A stretch of 64,000 bases of DNA from Gordonia tangerina (lineage in GTDB: Bacteria > Actinomycetota > Actinomycetes > Mycobacteriales > Mycobacteriaceae): NCBI RefSeq assembly GCF_021556435.1, contig NZ_JAKGCU010000002.1:1-64000 (forward strand), in the 5' to 3' direction. Position numbers and translations under genes: made by a program. Of this stretch, positions 34,047-44,583 are shown one piece after another (position 1 is the stretch's first letter; the number at the start of each line of letters is the position of its first letter). The notes under the pieces are model-generated. The model ran no database searches. It worked only from the letters and a program-made list of their open reading frames with translations, and had not been told where the DNA came from.

Positions 34047-35122
34047 CAACGTCCAACACGCGGCCGGCCGGATCGGCCGCCGATCCTTCGACAACCGAGA
34101 CATCGGCGACCGAGACGTCGGCATCGACATCCGACCGGCCCGGCAGGTTCACGCGGGTTCCGGGCTTCGGGCACCCGACCGCTCGTTTCGTGTGGCTGTG
34201 GAGCATCGCACTGCTGGTCGCAAACGTCGGGATCGTCGCGACCGGCGGCGCCGTCCGACTGACCGGTTCCGGACTCGGATGTCCCACCTGGCCGCGCTGT
34301 ACCGACGATTCGTTCGTACCCCACGGCGCATTGGGCATGCACGGGGTGATCGAGTTCGGCAATCGCATGCTCACCTGGGTACTGGTGGTGATCGCGATCG
34401 CCACCTTCACCGCTGTGTACCGATACGCCCGCTCCGAGCGCCGCGACCGCTGGCTCGCCGCACTCCTCGCCCTCGGCATCCCTTTTCAGGGCGTCATCGG
34501 CGGAATCACCGTGCTGACCCAGCTGAACCCCTGGGTCGTCTCGCTGCACTTCGTGTTGTCGATGGTGCTGGTCTCCGGTGCGACGGTGCTGGTGTACCGG
34601 ATGCGTCCGCGGACCGATGCAACACCGGTCGCCGACCTCGCGTCACGTCTGGGGCATCGGCTCGCGTGGCTGCAATGTCTCGTGGTGTGGGTGGTCATCT
34701 ATCTCGGCACTGTGGTCACCGGTTCCGGTCCGCATGCAGGTGATGCCGACGCCCCCCGTAACGGGTTGGCACCCGACAACGCCACCCAGCTACACGCCGA
34801 CGGCGTCTTCATACTCATCGGTCTTGCCGTGGCGCTCGCGGTGGTCACCCACCTGATGCGCCAACCCGAACGCCGAACGGCCGATGTGGTGCTCGGATTG
34901 ATCACCCTGCAGGGTGTGCTGGGTGTCGTCCAGTACAACACCGGTCTGCCGATCGCCCTGGTGATCGCGCACATGACGGTGAGCGCGTTGCTGCTCATCG
35001 CCGCCACGTGGATGATCCTGCGGTTCGGCGACCGTCCACGGCCGGTGGACCGGGAATCGGTGCACGACGACGGGGAGGTGTCGGCCACCGCCGGCACCCT
35101 GCGGGCCGAGCGTCGCCGCTAG
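34043..35122 (+). CDS. ctaA: Heme A synthase CtaA
   Basis: 359-aa membrane enzyme that oxidises heme O to heme A for cytochrome aa3 oxidase. Eight helices. Heme-ligand histidines lie in GMHGVIEFGNRMLTW, VSLHFVLSMVLVSG, ATQLHADGVFILIG and VIAHMTVSALLL. A Ser/Thr-rich cytosolic extension (about 45 residues) precedes helix 1. The ATGA overlap with the permease argues for co-expression. CtaB, the enzyme before it, is encoded 1.5 kb away on the other strand. Confidence 0.94.
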   Translation: MTTSNTRPAGSAADPSTTETSATETSASTSDRPGRFTRVPGFGHPTARFVWLWSIALLVANVGIVATGGAVRLTGSGLGCPTWPRCTDDSFVPHGALGMHGVIEFGNRMLTWVLVVIAIATFTAVYRYARSERRDRWLAALLALGIPFQGVIGGITVLTQLNPWVVSLHFVLSMVLVSGATVLVYRMRPRTDATPVADLASRLGHRLAWLQCLVVWVVIYLGTVVTGSGPHAGDADAPRNGLAPDNATQLHADGVFILIGLAVALAVVTHLMRQPERRTADVVLGLITLQGVLGVVQYNTGLPIALVIAHMTVSALLLIAATWMILRFGDRPRPVDRESVHDDGEVSATAGTLRAERRR

Positions 35123-35162
35123 AGCGCTCGCAAGGCCCGCGCCGGAACGCAGACCGCGAATC

Positions 35163-35540
35163 TCACAGAATCGCCCGATTTCGCGGCCTCGGGAAGCGCT
35201 TCTGGTTGGCCACCCAACCCGCCATCTTCGTGTAGTGCGACGGTGAGACATTCGCCGCCGACGTGAGGTCACGGTCCCACTCTGCGGTCTCGAGACCGTC
35301 CACCGCCGCAACCACGGCGTGGGCCACGGCCATGTCGGGCACCACACGGTCGCCGAGGATGCCTCCGCTCTCACCGACCAGCGTGATGCGTACCCCGGCT
35401 GCTCCGATCGGCTGCAGAACCACCTTCGCCGAACCCCCCTCGCGTTCGACGAAGCCCTTGATGGACGCGACGACGTCGTTCGGCACCTCGACGGCGGGGG
35501 CGGAGGCGTCGACGGAATCGGTTGCGGGCTGATCGCTCAT
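35163..35540 (-). CDS. Conserved hypothetical protein (Rv1455-like)
   Basis: 125-aa soluble protein with no recognised domain: an acidic N-terminus, then DVVASIKGFVEREGGSAKVV, VRITLVGESGGILGDRVVPD, and a basic C-terminus KMAGWVANQKRFPRPRNRAI. ATG 35540. Position between ctaA and qor is that of Rv1455, so it belongs to the conserved backbone. Role unknown. Confidence 0.8.
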   Translation of the reverse strand: MSDQPATDSVDASAPAVEVPNDVVASIKGFVEREGGSAKVVLQPIGAAGVRITLVGESGGILGDRVVPDMAVAHAVVAAVDGLETAEWDRDLTSAANVSPSHYTKMAGWVANQKRFPRPRNRAIL

Positions 35541-35650
35541 GGTGCTTGAGCATACCGGTGCCCACCCGCCGTGATGTCGACCCACCGGTGGCCGGCACGC
35601 TGCGCATGGCACGCGCGATCACCTCTCGGCCGATGGGGTACAACGGTGCC

Positions 35651-36619
35651 ATGCGTGCAATCCAGGTGGTCCGCCACGGAGGCCCCGACGTCCTCGATTT
35701 CGGCACCGTCGATGACCCCATACCCGCACCGGGAGAGGTCATCGTGCGCACCGCCGCGGTCGGGGTCAACTTCATCGACACCTACCTGCGCCGCGGCCTC
35801 TACCCGTCGGTGCCGCCGTATGTGCCCGGCACCGAGGGCGCCGGCGAGGTGACCGCGGTCGGCGCCGACGTCGACGATGTGGCCGTCGGACAACGGGTGT
35901 GCTGGGTCGACGCGCCGGGCAGCTATGCCGAACTGGTCGCGGTGCCCGCCGCCCGCGCTGTGCCGATCCCGGACGGGGTCGCCGACGATGTCGCCGGATC
36001 GGCCATGCTCCGCGGACTCACCGCGCACTACCTACTCGACGGGAGTGCTCGACCGGCCACGGGTGAGACCGTGCTGATCCATGCCGGCGCCGGCGGAGTC
36101 GGTCTGATTCTGACGCAGATGGCCAAGCGTCGTGGCCTGCGGGTGATCACGACAGTGTCCTCGGACGACAAGGAGACCCTTTCCCGAGCGGCAGGCGCCG
36201 ATCACGTGGTGCGATACGGCGACGCGCTGGCCGAGGAAGTCCGGTCACTCACCGACGGCCGCGGGGTGTCGGTGGCCTATGACGGTGTGGGGGCCGACAC
36301 CTTCGAACAATCGCTGGCATCGACCGCGGTACGCGGCATCATCGTGCTCTTCGGCGCGGCGTCCGGACCGGTTCCGCCGTTTGATCTGCAGCGTCTGAAT
36401 CCGGCCGGTTCGCTGTCGGTCACCCGGCCGACCCTGGGGCACTTCATAGCCGACACCGAAGAACTGCGTTGGCGCGCCGGCGAGTTCCTGGGTGCTGTCG
36501 CAGACGGTGACATCGACATCCGGGTGGGACAGCGCCATCGCCTCGCCGACGCCGCCGAGGCACACCGGGCGCTGGAGTCACGCCTGACCACGGGAACGAC
36601 CGTGCTGATCCCGGGCTGA
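35651..36619 (+). CDS. qor: NADPH:quinone reductase (Qor, zeta-crystallin type)
   Basis: 322-aa MDR-family enzyme. N-terminal GroES fold: GEVIVRTAAVGVNFIDTYLR and PPYVPGTEGAGEV; NADPH-binding motif LIHAGAGGVGLILTQMAKRR near residue 145; no zinc-ligand set. The family reduces quinones one electron at a time. ATG 35651 is chosen as it begins the conserved fold (MRAIQVVRHGGPDV); an ATG 18 nt upstream is also possible. Equivalent of Rv1454c; convergent with ctaB. Confidence 0.9.
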   Translation: MRAIQVVRHGGPDVLDFGTVDDPIPAPGEVIVRTAAVGVNFIDTYLRRGLYPSVPPYVPGTEGAGEVTAVGADVDDVAVGQRVCWVDAPGSYAELVAVPAARAVPIPDGVADDVAGSAMLRGLTAHYLLDGSARPATGETVLIHAGAGGVGLILTQMAKRRGLRVITTVSSDDKETLSRAAGADHVVRYGDALAEEVRSLTDGRGVSVAYDGVGADTFEQSLASTAVRGIIVLFGAASGPVPPFDLQRLNPAGSLSVTRPTLGHFIADTEELRWRAGEFLGAVADGDIDIRVGQRHRLADAAEAHRALESRLTTGTTVLIPG

Positions 36620-36677
36620 CCCCGGTCTGGGCGCCACCGCCCGGCGACTGATGCCGACCGGCGAGGATGCGGAGGGG

Positions 36678-37676
36678 TCAGAAGTAGCTGGTGATCAGCG
36701 GCAGGTTCACCACCGCATCGATGGCGAGACCGCAGAACAGGATGGCGAGATACTCGTTGGATTGCAGGAAGATCTTCAAAGGCGCCACTTCGGCACCGGC
36801 CCGGGTCTCCCTGTACAGCTTGTGCACACGGCTGGCAAACCAGCCGCCGGAGAGCACCGCGACCGCAGCGTAGATCCAACTCGTGCCGGCGATCAGCGCA
36901 AGCGAACTGAGCACCGTCGCCCAGGTGTAGAGGACCATCTGGCGGGTGACGCGCTCCTCGGTGGCGATCACCGGCAGCATCGGCACGCCGGCCGCCCGGT
37001 AATCCTCCTTGTAGCGCATCGCCAGCGCCCAGGTGTGTGGCGGTGTCCAGAAGAAGATCACCAAGAACAGCACGATCGGCTGCCAGCCGATGGATCCGGT
37101 CACCGCTGCCCAGCCGACGAGGGTCGGCATACATCCGGCGGCCCCGCCCCACACCACGTTCTGCCAGGTGCGACGCTTGAGGATCATCGTGTAGACGCCT
37201 ACGTAGAACGCGATGGTCGCGGTGACCAGCAGCGCACTGAGCAGATTCGCCGCCGACCACAGCACCGCAAACGACGCGATCCACAGCACGATGCCGAAGA
37301 TCAGCGCGTTGCGCGTGGTCACGGCGTGACGCGCCAGCGGCCGGCGCGCGGTGCGCTTCATCTTCTGGTCGATGTCGGCGTCGGCCACCATGTTCAGGGT
37401 GTTGGCACTGCCCGCGCCGAGCCAGCCACCCAAGAGGGTGGCGGCGATCAACGCGATGTCGACGTGGCCACGGTCGGCCTGCAGCATCACCGGGATCGTG
37501 GCCACCAACAGAAGCTCGATGACCCGCGGTTTGGTGAGCGCGACGTAGGCGAGCACCGTCGCCTTCGACCGGGCCAAGAACGAGTCCCCCGCGGCGGCTG
37601 GTGCCGGCGCGACCGACCCATGGGACCCGCGGGATGCAGCGGACAGATCTCCGCTCACACGTTCCCCAATCCTCAC
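36678..37676 (-). CDS. ctaB: Protoheme IX farnesyltransferase CtaB
   Basis: 332-aa UbiA-family prenyltransferase that makes heme O from heme B and farnesyl diphosphate. First Asp motif [20 protein letters not shown]; second motif [19 protein letters not shown]. Nine hydrophobic helices. GTG 37676 has AGGAG 5 nt upstream; a longer frame to 37712 lacks one. Works with CtaA in heme A synthesis. Divergent from tkt, as in M. tuberculosis. Confidence 0.93.
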   Translation of the reverse strand: MRIGERVSGDLSAASRGSHGSVAPAPAAAGDSFLARSKATVLAYVALTKPRVIELLLVATIPVMLQADRGHVDIALIAATLLGGWLGAGSANTLNMVADADIDQKMKRTARRPLARHAVTTRNALIFGIVLWIASFAVLWSAANLLSALLVTATIAFYVGVYTMILKRRTWQNVVWGGAAGCMPTLVGWAAVTGSIGWQPIVLFLVIFFWTPPHTWALAMRYKEDYRAAGVPMLPVIATEERVTRQMVLYTWATVLSSLALIAGTSWIYAAVAVLSGGWFASRVHKLYRETRAGAEVAPLKIFLQSNEYLAILFCGLAIDAVVNLPLITSYF

Positions 37677-38043
37677 GGCCTCTCCTCGTCTGCCCCGACG
37701 ACGTCGGAGCACGGCGGATTCGGATACTTCGGCGCGGAACTCGACGAGGGGCTACTACAGAGCATGGTAGACGGTGGGTCGGGCGATCGAAGAATCGCCT
37801 CCCGGGTCCATTCGGGCAACTCGACGCGCAGTCGCACAGCGAGGGCGACTAGGCTTGACGACGTGGCTGCCGTACTCGCGGCCGGTGTGGTTGCACCCCG
37901 CCATCGTGGCGACGTCGCCGACAGGGCGATGGTCGTGCGAATCACACCGTCGAGCACCTTGTGGACTTGTACATACTGTTGATGGCAGGACCAGACAACC
38001 TGCGATCGGATCGCACCGACTAGGCACAGGAGACACCACGACC
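37677..38043. other. 367-nt non-coding region between divergent ctaB and tkt
   Basis: No gene or strong hairpin is seen. It must hold both promoters. TTGACG at about 37854 on the plus strand is a possible -35 element, but no convincing partner was found. AGGAGA at 38028-38033 is the tkt ribosome site. Confidence 0.55.
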
Positions 38044-40140
38044 GTGGCGCTGACAGATGACATTCGCGCGTTGACCCAGCCGGCTTACCCCGACGATTGG
38101 ACCGACGTGGACACCCGCGCGGTCGACACCGTGCGGGTACTGGCCGCCGACGCCGTCCAGAAATGCGGAAGTGGCCATCCCGGCACCGCGATGAGTCTCG
38201 CTCCCCTGGCCTACACGCTGTTCCAGCGTGTGATGCGCCACGACCCCGCCGACACCGAGTGGGTCGGGCGCGACCGCTTCGTGCTGTCCTGCGGCCATTC
38301 GAGCCTCACCCTTTACATCCAGCTGTATCTCGGCGGATTCGGCCTCGAATTGGCCGATCTCGAGGCGCTGCGCACCTTCAAATCCAAGACCCCGGGCCAC
38401 CCGGAGTTCCGGCACACCCGTGGCGTCGAGATCACCACCGGACCGCTCGGACAGGGCTTGGCGTCGGCGGTGGGCATGGCGATGGCCGCTCGCCGCGAAC
38501 GGGGTCTGTTCGATCCCGAGCCGGCGTGGGGTGAGAGCCCGTTCGATCACTACATCTACGTGGTGGCCTCCGACGGCGACATCGAAGAGGGCGTCACTTC
38601 CGAGGCGTCGTCGCTGGCGGGTACCCAACAACTGGGGAACCTGATCCTGTTCTACGACGACAACGAGATCTCGATCGAACACGGCACCAGCATCGCGCTC
38701 TCCGAGGACACCGCCAAGCGCTACGAGGCATACGGCTGGCACGTCCAGGTCGTCGAGGGCGGCGAGGACGTGGCCGCCATCGAGGCCGCGGTCGCCGAGG
38801 CCAAATCGGTCACCGACCGACCGTCGATCATCCTGCTGCGCACCATCATCGGCTACCCGGCACCCACCAAGATGAACACCGGTGGCGTGCACGGCTCGGC
38901 GTTGGGTGCCGAGGAGGTTGCGGCGACCAAGAAGATCCTCGGTTTCGACCCCGACAAGTCCTTCGAGGTGAGCGACGAGGTCATCTCGCACACCCGCGGT
39001 CTCGTCGACCGCGGTCGGGCGGCGCACCAGGAATGGGAGTCGTCGTTCAACGCGTGGGTCGAACGCGAACCGGCGCGCAAAGAGCTGTTCGATCGGGTCA
39101 GCCAGGACCGGCTACCCGCCGGCTGGTCCGACGTGCTGCCCAGCTGGGAACCCGGCGGCTCGGTCGCCACCCGATCCGCATCCGGTGACGTGCTCAACGC
39201 CGTGGCCCCCGTGCTGCCCGAACTCTGGGGCGGTTCGGCCGACCTCGCAGGCAGCAACAACACGACCATGAAGGGCGCGAAGTCCTTCGGACCGACCTCG
39301 ATCTCCAACGCCGACTGGGATGCCGAGCCCTACGGGCGGACGCTGCACTTCGGCATCCGGGAGCACGCCATGGGTTCGATCCTGTCCGGCATCGTGCTGC
39401 ATGGACCGACCCGCGCCTACGGTGGCACCTTCCTGCAGTTCAGTGACTACATGCGTCCGGCGGTCCGGTTGGCCTCGCTGATGGACATCGATCCGATCTA
39501 TGTGTGGACCCACGATTCCATCGGGCTCGGCGAGGACGGACCCACCCACCAGCCGATCGAACACCTGTCGGCCCTGCGCGCCATCCCGAATCTCAGCGTG
39601 GTCCGTCCGGCCGATGCGAACGAGACCGCGTTCGCGTGGAAGACGGTGCTGGAGAAGTCCAGCAGCAGCGGACCGGTCGGTCTGTGCCTGACCCGCCAGA
39701 AGGTCGGGGTGTTGGAGAACACCTCGGCCCAGGGCGTAGAGAAGGGCGGCTACGTCCTCGTCGAGGCATCCACACCCGTCCCCGACGTGATCCTCATCGC
39801 CACCGGCTCGGAGGTCGAGATCGCCGTCGCCGCCGGCCAGAAGCTGGAGGCGCAGGGCATCGGCGCGCGGGTCGTATCCATGCCATGCGTCGAGTGGTTC
39901 GAAAGTCAGGACCAGAACTACCGCGATCAGGTACTGCCGCCGACGGTCAAGGCGCGCGTTTCGGTGGAGGCCGGTATCGCCATGTCGTGGCACAAGATCG
40001 TGGGCGGCTTCGGCGAATGCGTTTCACTCGAGCACTACGGGGAATCCGCCGACTACCAGACGCTGTACACCGAGTTCGGCATCACACCCGACGCCACCGT
40101 CGCCGCCGCACAACGCTCGATCGCCAACGTGAAGGGATAG
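38044..40140 (+). CDS. tkt: Transketolase
   Basis: 698-aa thiamine-diphosphate enzyme of the non-oxidative pentose phosphate pathway. Motifs: [34 protein letters not shown], ThDP-metal site [18 protein letters not shown], and [22 protein letters not shown] 38044 with AGGAGA 10 nt upstream; longer in-frame extension to 37774 is not protein-like. First gene of tkt-tal-zwf-opcA-pgl. Confidence 0.96.
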   Translation: MALTDDIRALTQPAYPDDWTDVDTRAVDTVRVLAADAVQKCGSGHPGTAMSLAPLAYTLFQRVMRHDPADTEWVGRDRFVLSCGHSSLTLYIQLYLGGFGLELADLEALRTFKSKTPGHPEFRHTRGVEITTGPLGQGLASAVGMAMAARRERGLFDPEPAWGESPFDHYIYVVASDGDIEEGVTSEASSLAGTQQLGNLILFYDDNEISIEHGTSIALSEDTAKRYEAYGWHVQVVEGGEDVAAIEAAVAEAKSVTDRPSIILLRTIIGYPAPTKMNTGGVHGSALGAEEVAATKKILGFDPDKSFEVSDEVISHTRGLVDRGRAAHQEWESSFNAWVEREPARKELFDRVSQDRLPAGWSDVLPSWEPGGSVATRSASGDVLNAVAPVLPELWGGSADLAGSNNTTMKGAKSFGPTSISNADWDAEPYGRTLHFGIREHAMGSILSGIVLHGPTRAYGGTFLQFSDYMRPAVRLASLMDIDPIYVWTHDSIGLGEDGPTHQPIEHLSALRAIPNLSVVRPADANETAFAWKTVLEKSSSSGPVGLCLTRQKVGVLENTSAQGVEKGGYVLVEASTPVPDVILIATGSEVEIAVAAGQKLEAQGIGARVVSMPCVEWFESQDQNYRDQVLPPTVKARVSVEAGIAMSWHKIVGGFGECVSLEHYGESADYQTLYTEFGITPDATVAAAQRSIANVKG

Positions 40141-40144
40141 CAGC

Positions 40145-41263
40145 ATGACTCAGAACGCAAAGCTGGCAGAACTGTCCGAGGCCGGCGTCTCGGTCTGGCT
40201 CGACGACCTGTCCCGAGAACTGATCTCCTCCGGTGGCCTCAAGGAACTGGTCGAGACCAAATCCGTCGTCGGAGTCACCACGAATCCATCCATCTTCCAG
40301 GCGGCCCTGTCGAAGGGAACCGCCTACGACGGCCAGGTCAACGAGCTGGCCGCGCGCGGAGCCGACGTCGACGCGACGATCCGGACCGTCACCACCGACG
40401 ACGTACGCAACGCCTGCGACGTGCTCGCACCGGTGTTCGAGGAGTCCGACGGCGTCGACGGGCGCGTGTCGATCGAAGTGGATCCGCGACTGGCCCACGA
40501 AACCGACGCCACCGTCGCACAGGCCGTCGAACTGTGGAAGATCGTCGACCGGCCCAACCTGCTGATCAAGATCCCCGCCACCAAGGCCGGACTGCCCGCG
40601 ATCACCCGCACCCTGGCCGAGGGCATCAGCGTGAACGTGACGCTGATCTTCTCGGTGGAGCGGTACAAGGAGGTGATGGACGCCTACCTGGACGGCCTCG
40701 ACGCGGCCGCCGCAGCGGGCCATGACCTCTCGACCATCCATTCGGTCGCCTCGTTCTTCGTCTCGCGGGTCGACACCGAGGTCGACAAGCGTCTCGATGC
40801 CATCGGTACCCCGGCCGCCACCGACCTCAAGGGCAAAGCCGCACTGGCCAACGCACGACTCGCCTATCAGGCCTATCAGGAGGTCTTCGAGGTCGAGTCC
40901 CGCTTCCCCGACCTTCTCGCGCAGGGCGCCCGCCCACAGCGTGCCCTGTGGGCGTCGACCGGGGTGAAGAATCCCGACTACCCCGACACCCTGTATGTCA
41001 GCGAACTCGTCGCCCCCAACACGGTGAACACCATGCCGGGCAAGACGATGGATGCGTTCGCCGATCACGGCTGGGTCAACACCGGATCCATCGTCGGCCT
41101 GGCGAACGAGTCGCAAGAGGTCTTCGACAGTCTCGCCGCTGTCGGCATCGACGTCGCCGACGTCTTCAAGGTCCTCGAGGACGAGGGCGTGGAGAAATTC
41201 GAGGTGTCGTGGAACGAGTTGCTCGACGCCACCGCCGAGCAGCTCACGGCCGCGAAGGGCTGA
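40145..41263 (+). CDS. tal: Transaldolase
   Basis: 372-aa TIM-barrel transaldolase of the large actinobacterial subtype. Schiff-base Lys in [17 protein letters not shown]-terminal [17 protein letters not shown] and [10 protein letters not shown]; later [23 protein letters not shown] 40145, 4 nt after tkt. Interconverts C3/C7 and C4/C6 sugar phosphates together with transketolase. Confidence 0.96.
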   Translation: MTQNAKLAELSEAGVSVWLDDLSRELISSGGLKELVETKSVVGVTTNPSIFQAALSKGTAYDGQVNELAARGADVDATIRTVTTDDVRNACDVLAPVFEESDGVDGRVSIEVDPRLAHETDATVAQAVELWKIVDRPNLLIKIPATKAGLPAITRTLAEGISVNVTLIFSVERYKEVMDAYLDGLDAAAAAGHDLSTIHSVASFFVSRVDTEVDKRLDAIGTPAATDLKGKAALANARLAYQAYQEVFEVESRFPDLLAQGARPQRALWASTGVKNPDYPDTLYVSELVAPNTVNTMPGKTMDAFADHGWVNTGSIVGLANESQEVFDSLAAVGIDVADVFKVLEDEGVEKFEVSWNELLDATAEQLTAAKG

Positions 41264-41269
41264 CCGCGC

Positions 41270-42808
41270 GTGCCCGGCGGCGGTACCACCTGGAACAACC
41301 CGCTCCGCGATCCCCAGGACAAGCGGCTGCCACGGATCGCGGGCCCGTGCAGCCTGATCATTTTCGGCGTGACGGGCGACCTCGCCCGCAAGAAGTTGAT
41401 GCCGGCGGTCTACGACCTCGCCAATCGGGGTCTGCTACCGCCGTCGTTCGCGCTTGTCGGTTTCGCTCGGCGCGACTGGGACGACGAGGACTTCGCCAAG
41501 GTCGTCCATGACGCGGTGCGCGATCACGCACGCACGGGGTTCCGCGAGGAGGTGTGGGAGCGACTCGCCGAAGGCTTCCGGTTCGTCCAGGGTGCCTTCG
41601 ACGACGACAGCGCGTTCGACCGCCTCAAGGAAACCCTGGAAGGACTCGACAAGGAACGCGGCACCGACGGCAACCACGCGTTCTACCTGTCGATCCCGCC
41701 CAAGGCCTTCCCCACGGTCTGCGAGCAGCTGGACCGCAGCGGCCTGGCCAAGGAAGACGGCGACCACTGGCGTCGCGTGGTGATCGAGAAGCCGTTCGGA
41801 CACGACCTGGAATCGGCCAAGGAACTCAACGCGATCGTCAACGGGGTGTTCCCCGAGTCGTCGGTCTTCCGGATCGACCACTACCTCGGCAAGGAGACGG
41901 TGCAGAACATCTTGGCGTTGCGCTTCGCCAACCAGATGTTCGATCCGCTGTGGAGTTCGCATTACGTCGACCACGTGCAGATCACCATGGCCGAGGACAT
42001 CGGACTCGGCGGCCGCGCCGGCTACTACGACGGCATCGGCGCAGCACGTGACGTGATCCAGAATCATCTGCTGCAGCTGATGGCGCTGGTCGCCATGGAG
42101 GAACCGATCTCCTTCGAACCCAAGCAACTGCAGGACGAGAAAATCAAGGTGCTCGCGGCGACCCGCAACATCGAGCCGCTCGACGAAAACACCGCGCGAG
42201 GGCAGTACGGCGGTGGCTGGCAGGGCAGCCAGAAGGTGCCGGGACTGCTCGATGAGGAGGGCTTCGCGAAGGACTCGACCACCGAGACCTTCGCCGCGAT
42301 CGCCCTCGAGGTGGACTCCCGACGCTGGGCCGGTGTCCCGTTCTACCTGCGCACCGGCAAACGCCTCGGACGCCGCGTCACCGAGATCGCACTCGTGTTC
42401 AAACGGGCTCCCCATCTGCCGTTCGACAAGACCATGACCGAGGAACTCAGCCAGAACGCGCTGGTCATCCGAGTACAGCCGGACGAAGGGATCACCCTTC
42501 GGTTCGGGTCCAAGGTGCCGGCGTCGAGCATGGAGGTCCGCGACGTCAACATGGACTTCAGCTACGGCACCGCGTTCACCGAGGCGTCGCCGGAGGCCTA
42601 CGAGCGACTGATCTTGGACGTGTTGCTCGGTGAGCCGTCGCTCTTCCCGGTCAACGAAGAAGTCGAACTCTCCTGGAAAATACTCGACCCGGTCATAGAA
42701 CACTGGGCCGAGTCCGGCACGCCCGACACCTACGAGTCGGGGACCTGGGGCCCGGCGTCCGCCGACGAGATGATGTCGCGCGTCGGCCGAACCTGGCGCC
42801 GACCATGA
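41270..42808 (+). CDS. zwf: Glucose-6-phosphate dehydrogenase
   Basis: 512-aa NADP-type G6PD, first step of the oxidative pentose phosphate pathway. NADP motif IFGVTGDLARKKLMPAVYDL; active-site His in RIDHYLGKETVQNILALRFA; EKPFGHDLESAKELN. GTG 41270, 6 nt after tal. In corynebacteria it acts in a complex with OpcA, encoded next. Confidence 0.96.
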   Translation: MPGGGTTWNNPLRDPQDKRLPRIAGPCSLIIFGVTGDLARKKLMPAVYDLANRGLLPPSFALVGFARRDWDDEDFAKVVHDAVRDHARTGFREEVWERLAEGFRFVQGAFDDDSAFDRLKETLEGLDKERGTDGNHAFYLSIPPKAFPTVCEQLDRSGLAKEDGDHWRRVVIEKPFGHDLESAKELNAIVNGVFPESSVFRIDHYLGKETVQNILALRFANQMFDPLWSSHYVDHVQITMAEDIGLGGRAGYYDGIGAARDVIQNHLLQLMALVAMEEPISFEPKQLQDEKIKVLAATRNIEPLDENTARGQYGGGWQGSQKVPGLLDEEGFAKDSTTETFAAIALEVDSRRWAGVPFYLRTGKRLGRRVTEIALVFKRAPHLPFDKTMTEELSQNALVIRVQPDEGITLRFGSKVPASSMEVRDVNMDFSYGTAFTEASPEAYERLILDVLLGEPSLFPVNEEVELSWKILDPVIEHWAESGTPDTYESGTWGPASADEMMSRVGRTWRRP

Positions 42809-42857
42809 CCGCGACGCCCGTGCATCCGCCGGTAGACCAACGACAGAATGGCTGACG

Positions 42858-43778
42858 ATGATCGTCGAGTTGCCCAACACCTCCACCACCGATGTCGCGA
42901 AGAAAATCGTCGAAGTCCGGGAGGCCGGCGGCGCCATCAGTCTCGGTCGCGTGCTCACGCTGGTCGTGTGTGCCGAACACGGCGAACCCACCGAAGGTGC
43001 CATCGAGGCCGCGATCGGTGCCAGCAGTGAGCATCCGAGCCGAGTGATCGTGGTGACCCGCGGCGATCGCTCTGCCGACTCCCGGCTCGATGCCGAGATT
43101 CGGGTGGGTGGCGACGCCGGGGCGTCGGAAGTGGTGCTGCTCTCGCTACAGGGTGAACTCGCCGATCACCCGCGCTCGGTGGTCACCCCGTTCCTGTTGC
43201 CCGACACACCGGTTGTCGTGTGGTGGCCCGGCGAGGCGCCCACTGCGCCGGCATCCGATCCGATGGGTTCACTCGGGCGCCGTCGCATCCTCGACGCCAA
43301 CCGGTGTGCCAATCCCAAGACGGTGCTTGCCCGGCGGTTGGCCACGTACTCGCCGGGTGACACCGATCTCGCCTGGACGCAGATCACCCATTGGCGGGCC
43401 CTGCTGGCCTCGGCAGCGGATCGACCGCCGCACACGCCGCTCACCGAGGTCGTGGTGGCAGGCCCCGCCGACTCCCCCGGCATCGACCTGCTCGCGGGCT
43501 GGCTACGGTCGGCGCTGTCGGTGCCGACCCGGCGGACCGTGGGAAGCTTCGAGGTCCGTCTGATGCGCGAAGACGGCCCGACCGTCCTCTCGCTCGACAT
43601 GAACAACAACGCTGTGCTGAGCATGCCGGGCAAACCCGACGGGCGCGTCGCGATGACCCGCCGCGAACTGCCTCTTCTGCTGGCCGAGGAACTACGTCGC
43701 CTCGACACCGACGACGTCTACGCACTGGCACTGCAGGGTGTGGTGGACGTGGAGTTCGAAGGACAGGCGGTCGCCTGA
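42858..43778 (+). CDS. opcA: G6PD assembly protein OpcA
   Basis: 306-aa OpcA that activates or assembles Zwf. Conserved stretches: TDVAKKIVEVREAGGAISLG, FLLPDTPVVVWWPGEAP and DLAWTQITHWRALLASA. ATG 42858, 49 nt after zwf, no strong ribosome site seen. Stop overlaps pgl (TGATG). Confidence 0.94.
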   Translation: MIVELPNTSTTDVAKKIVEVREAGGAISLGRVLTLVVCAEHGEPTEGAIEAAIGASSEHPSRVIVVTRGDRSADSRLDAEIRVGGDAGASEVVLLSLQGELADHPRSVVTPFLLPDTPVVVWWPGEAPTAPASDPMGSLGRRRILDANRCANPKTVLARRLATYSPGDTDLAWTQITHWRALLASAADRPPHTPLTEVVVAGPADSPGIDLLAGWLRSALSVPTRRTVGSFEVRLMREDGPTVLSLDMNNNAVLSMPGKPDGRVAMTRRELPLLLAEELRRLDTDDVYALALQGVVDVEFEGQAVA

Positions 43779-44509
43779 TGATTCCGGAAACCCTGGTGTT
43801 CGACGACAAGAGCGACCTGGTCGCGACCGCGTCCAGTCGATTCGTGGATCTGGTCACCAAGGCCCAGGCCGACCACGGTGTCGCCTCGGTCGTGTTGACC
43901 GGCGGCAGCAACGGGATAGCGATCCTGCGTGCGTTGGCGGCCGACAGCGGTGACGTCGACTGGTCACGGATCGAGTTGTTCTGGGGCGACGACCGATTCG
44001 TGCCCGCCGACGACCCGGAGCGCAACTACGGACAGGCGCGCGAGGCGTTGCTCGATCATGTTCCGGTCGACCCGGCGCGAGTGCACGCCATGGCACCGTC
44101 GGATGGCGAGTTCGGCGATGACATCGAGGCCGCCGCCGCCTCGTACGCATCGGTGTTGACGCGGACCAGTGCCGGCCGTGTGCCGCATTTCGATCTGCAC
44201 CTGCTCGGGATGGGCGGTGAGGGTCACATCAACTCGCTGTTCCCGCACACCGCGGCCACCGCCGAGACCGAGAAGATTGTTGTCCCCGTGGAAGACTCGC
44301 CCAAGCCGCCACCCCGACGCATCACCCTGACGCTCCCCGTGGTCAACCGCAGCAAGGCGGTGTGGTTTCTGGTTGCCGGCGAGGACAAGGCCGAGGCGGT
44401 CGCGGCAGCCCACACCGGCGCGCACGCAGCCGACTGGCCCTGCGCCGGTGCGCACGGAACCGACGAGACGGTCTGGTTCCTGGATCGTCCCGCCGCGTCG
44501 CGCCTCTGA
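43778..44509 (+). CDS. pgl: 6-phosphogluconolactonase
   Basis: 243-aa DevB/NagB-fold lactonase acting just after G6PD. Motifs: VLTGGSNGIAILRAL, ELFWGDDRFVPADDPERNYG, and HLLGMGGEGHINSLFPHTAA. Starts in a TGATG overlap with opcA; last gene of the operon. Confidence 0.95.
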   Translation: MIPETLVFDDKSDLVATASSRFVDLVTKAQADHGVASVVLTGGSNGIAILRALAADSGDVDWSRIELFWGDDRFVPADDPERNYGQAREALLDHVPVDPARVHAMAPSDGEFGDDIEAAAASYASVLTRTSAGRVPHFDLHLLGMGGEGHINSLFPHTAATAETEKIVVPVEDSPKPPPRRITLTLPVVNRSKAVWFLVAGEDKAEAVAAAHTGAHAADWPCAGAHGTDETVWFLDRPAASRL

Positions 44510-44583
44510 GGCGGTCGTCGTCGGGCCATGCTCTTCGCATGGACCAACTGGGCGGCCGACGGGTACACGTCGTCAGGCCCCGG

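Noticed and set aside
36629..36642. GGGCG-CCAC-CGCCC hairpin between qor and ctaB
   Set aside because: A 5-bp stem is expected by chance at this GC content; too weak to call a terminator.
44526..44542. CCATG/CATGG hairpin between pgl and the NAD(P)H dehydrogenase
   Set aside because: Only 5 bp; may terminate but cannot be supported.
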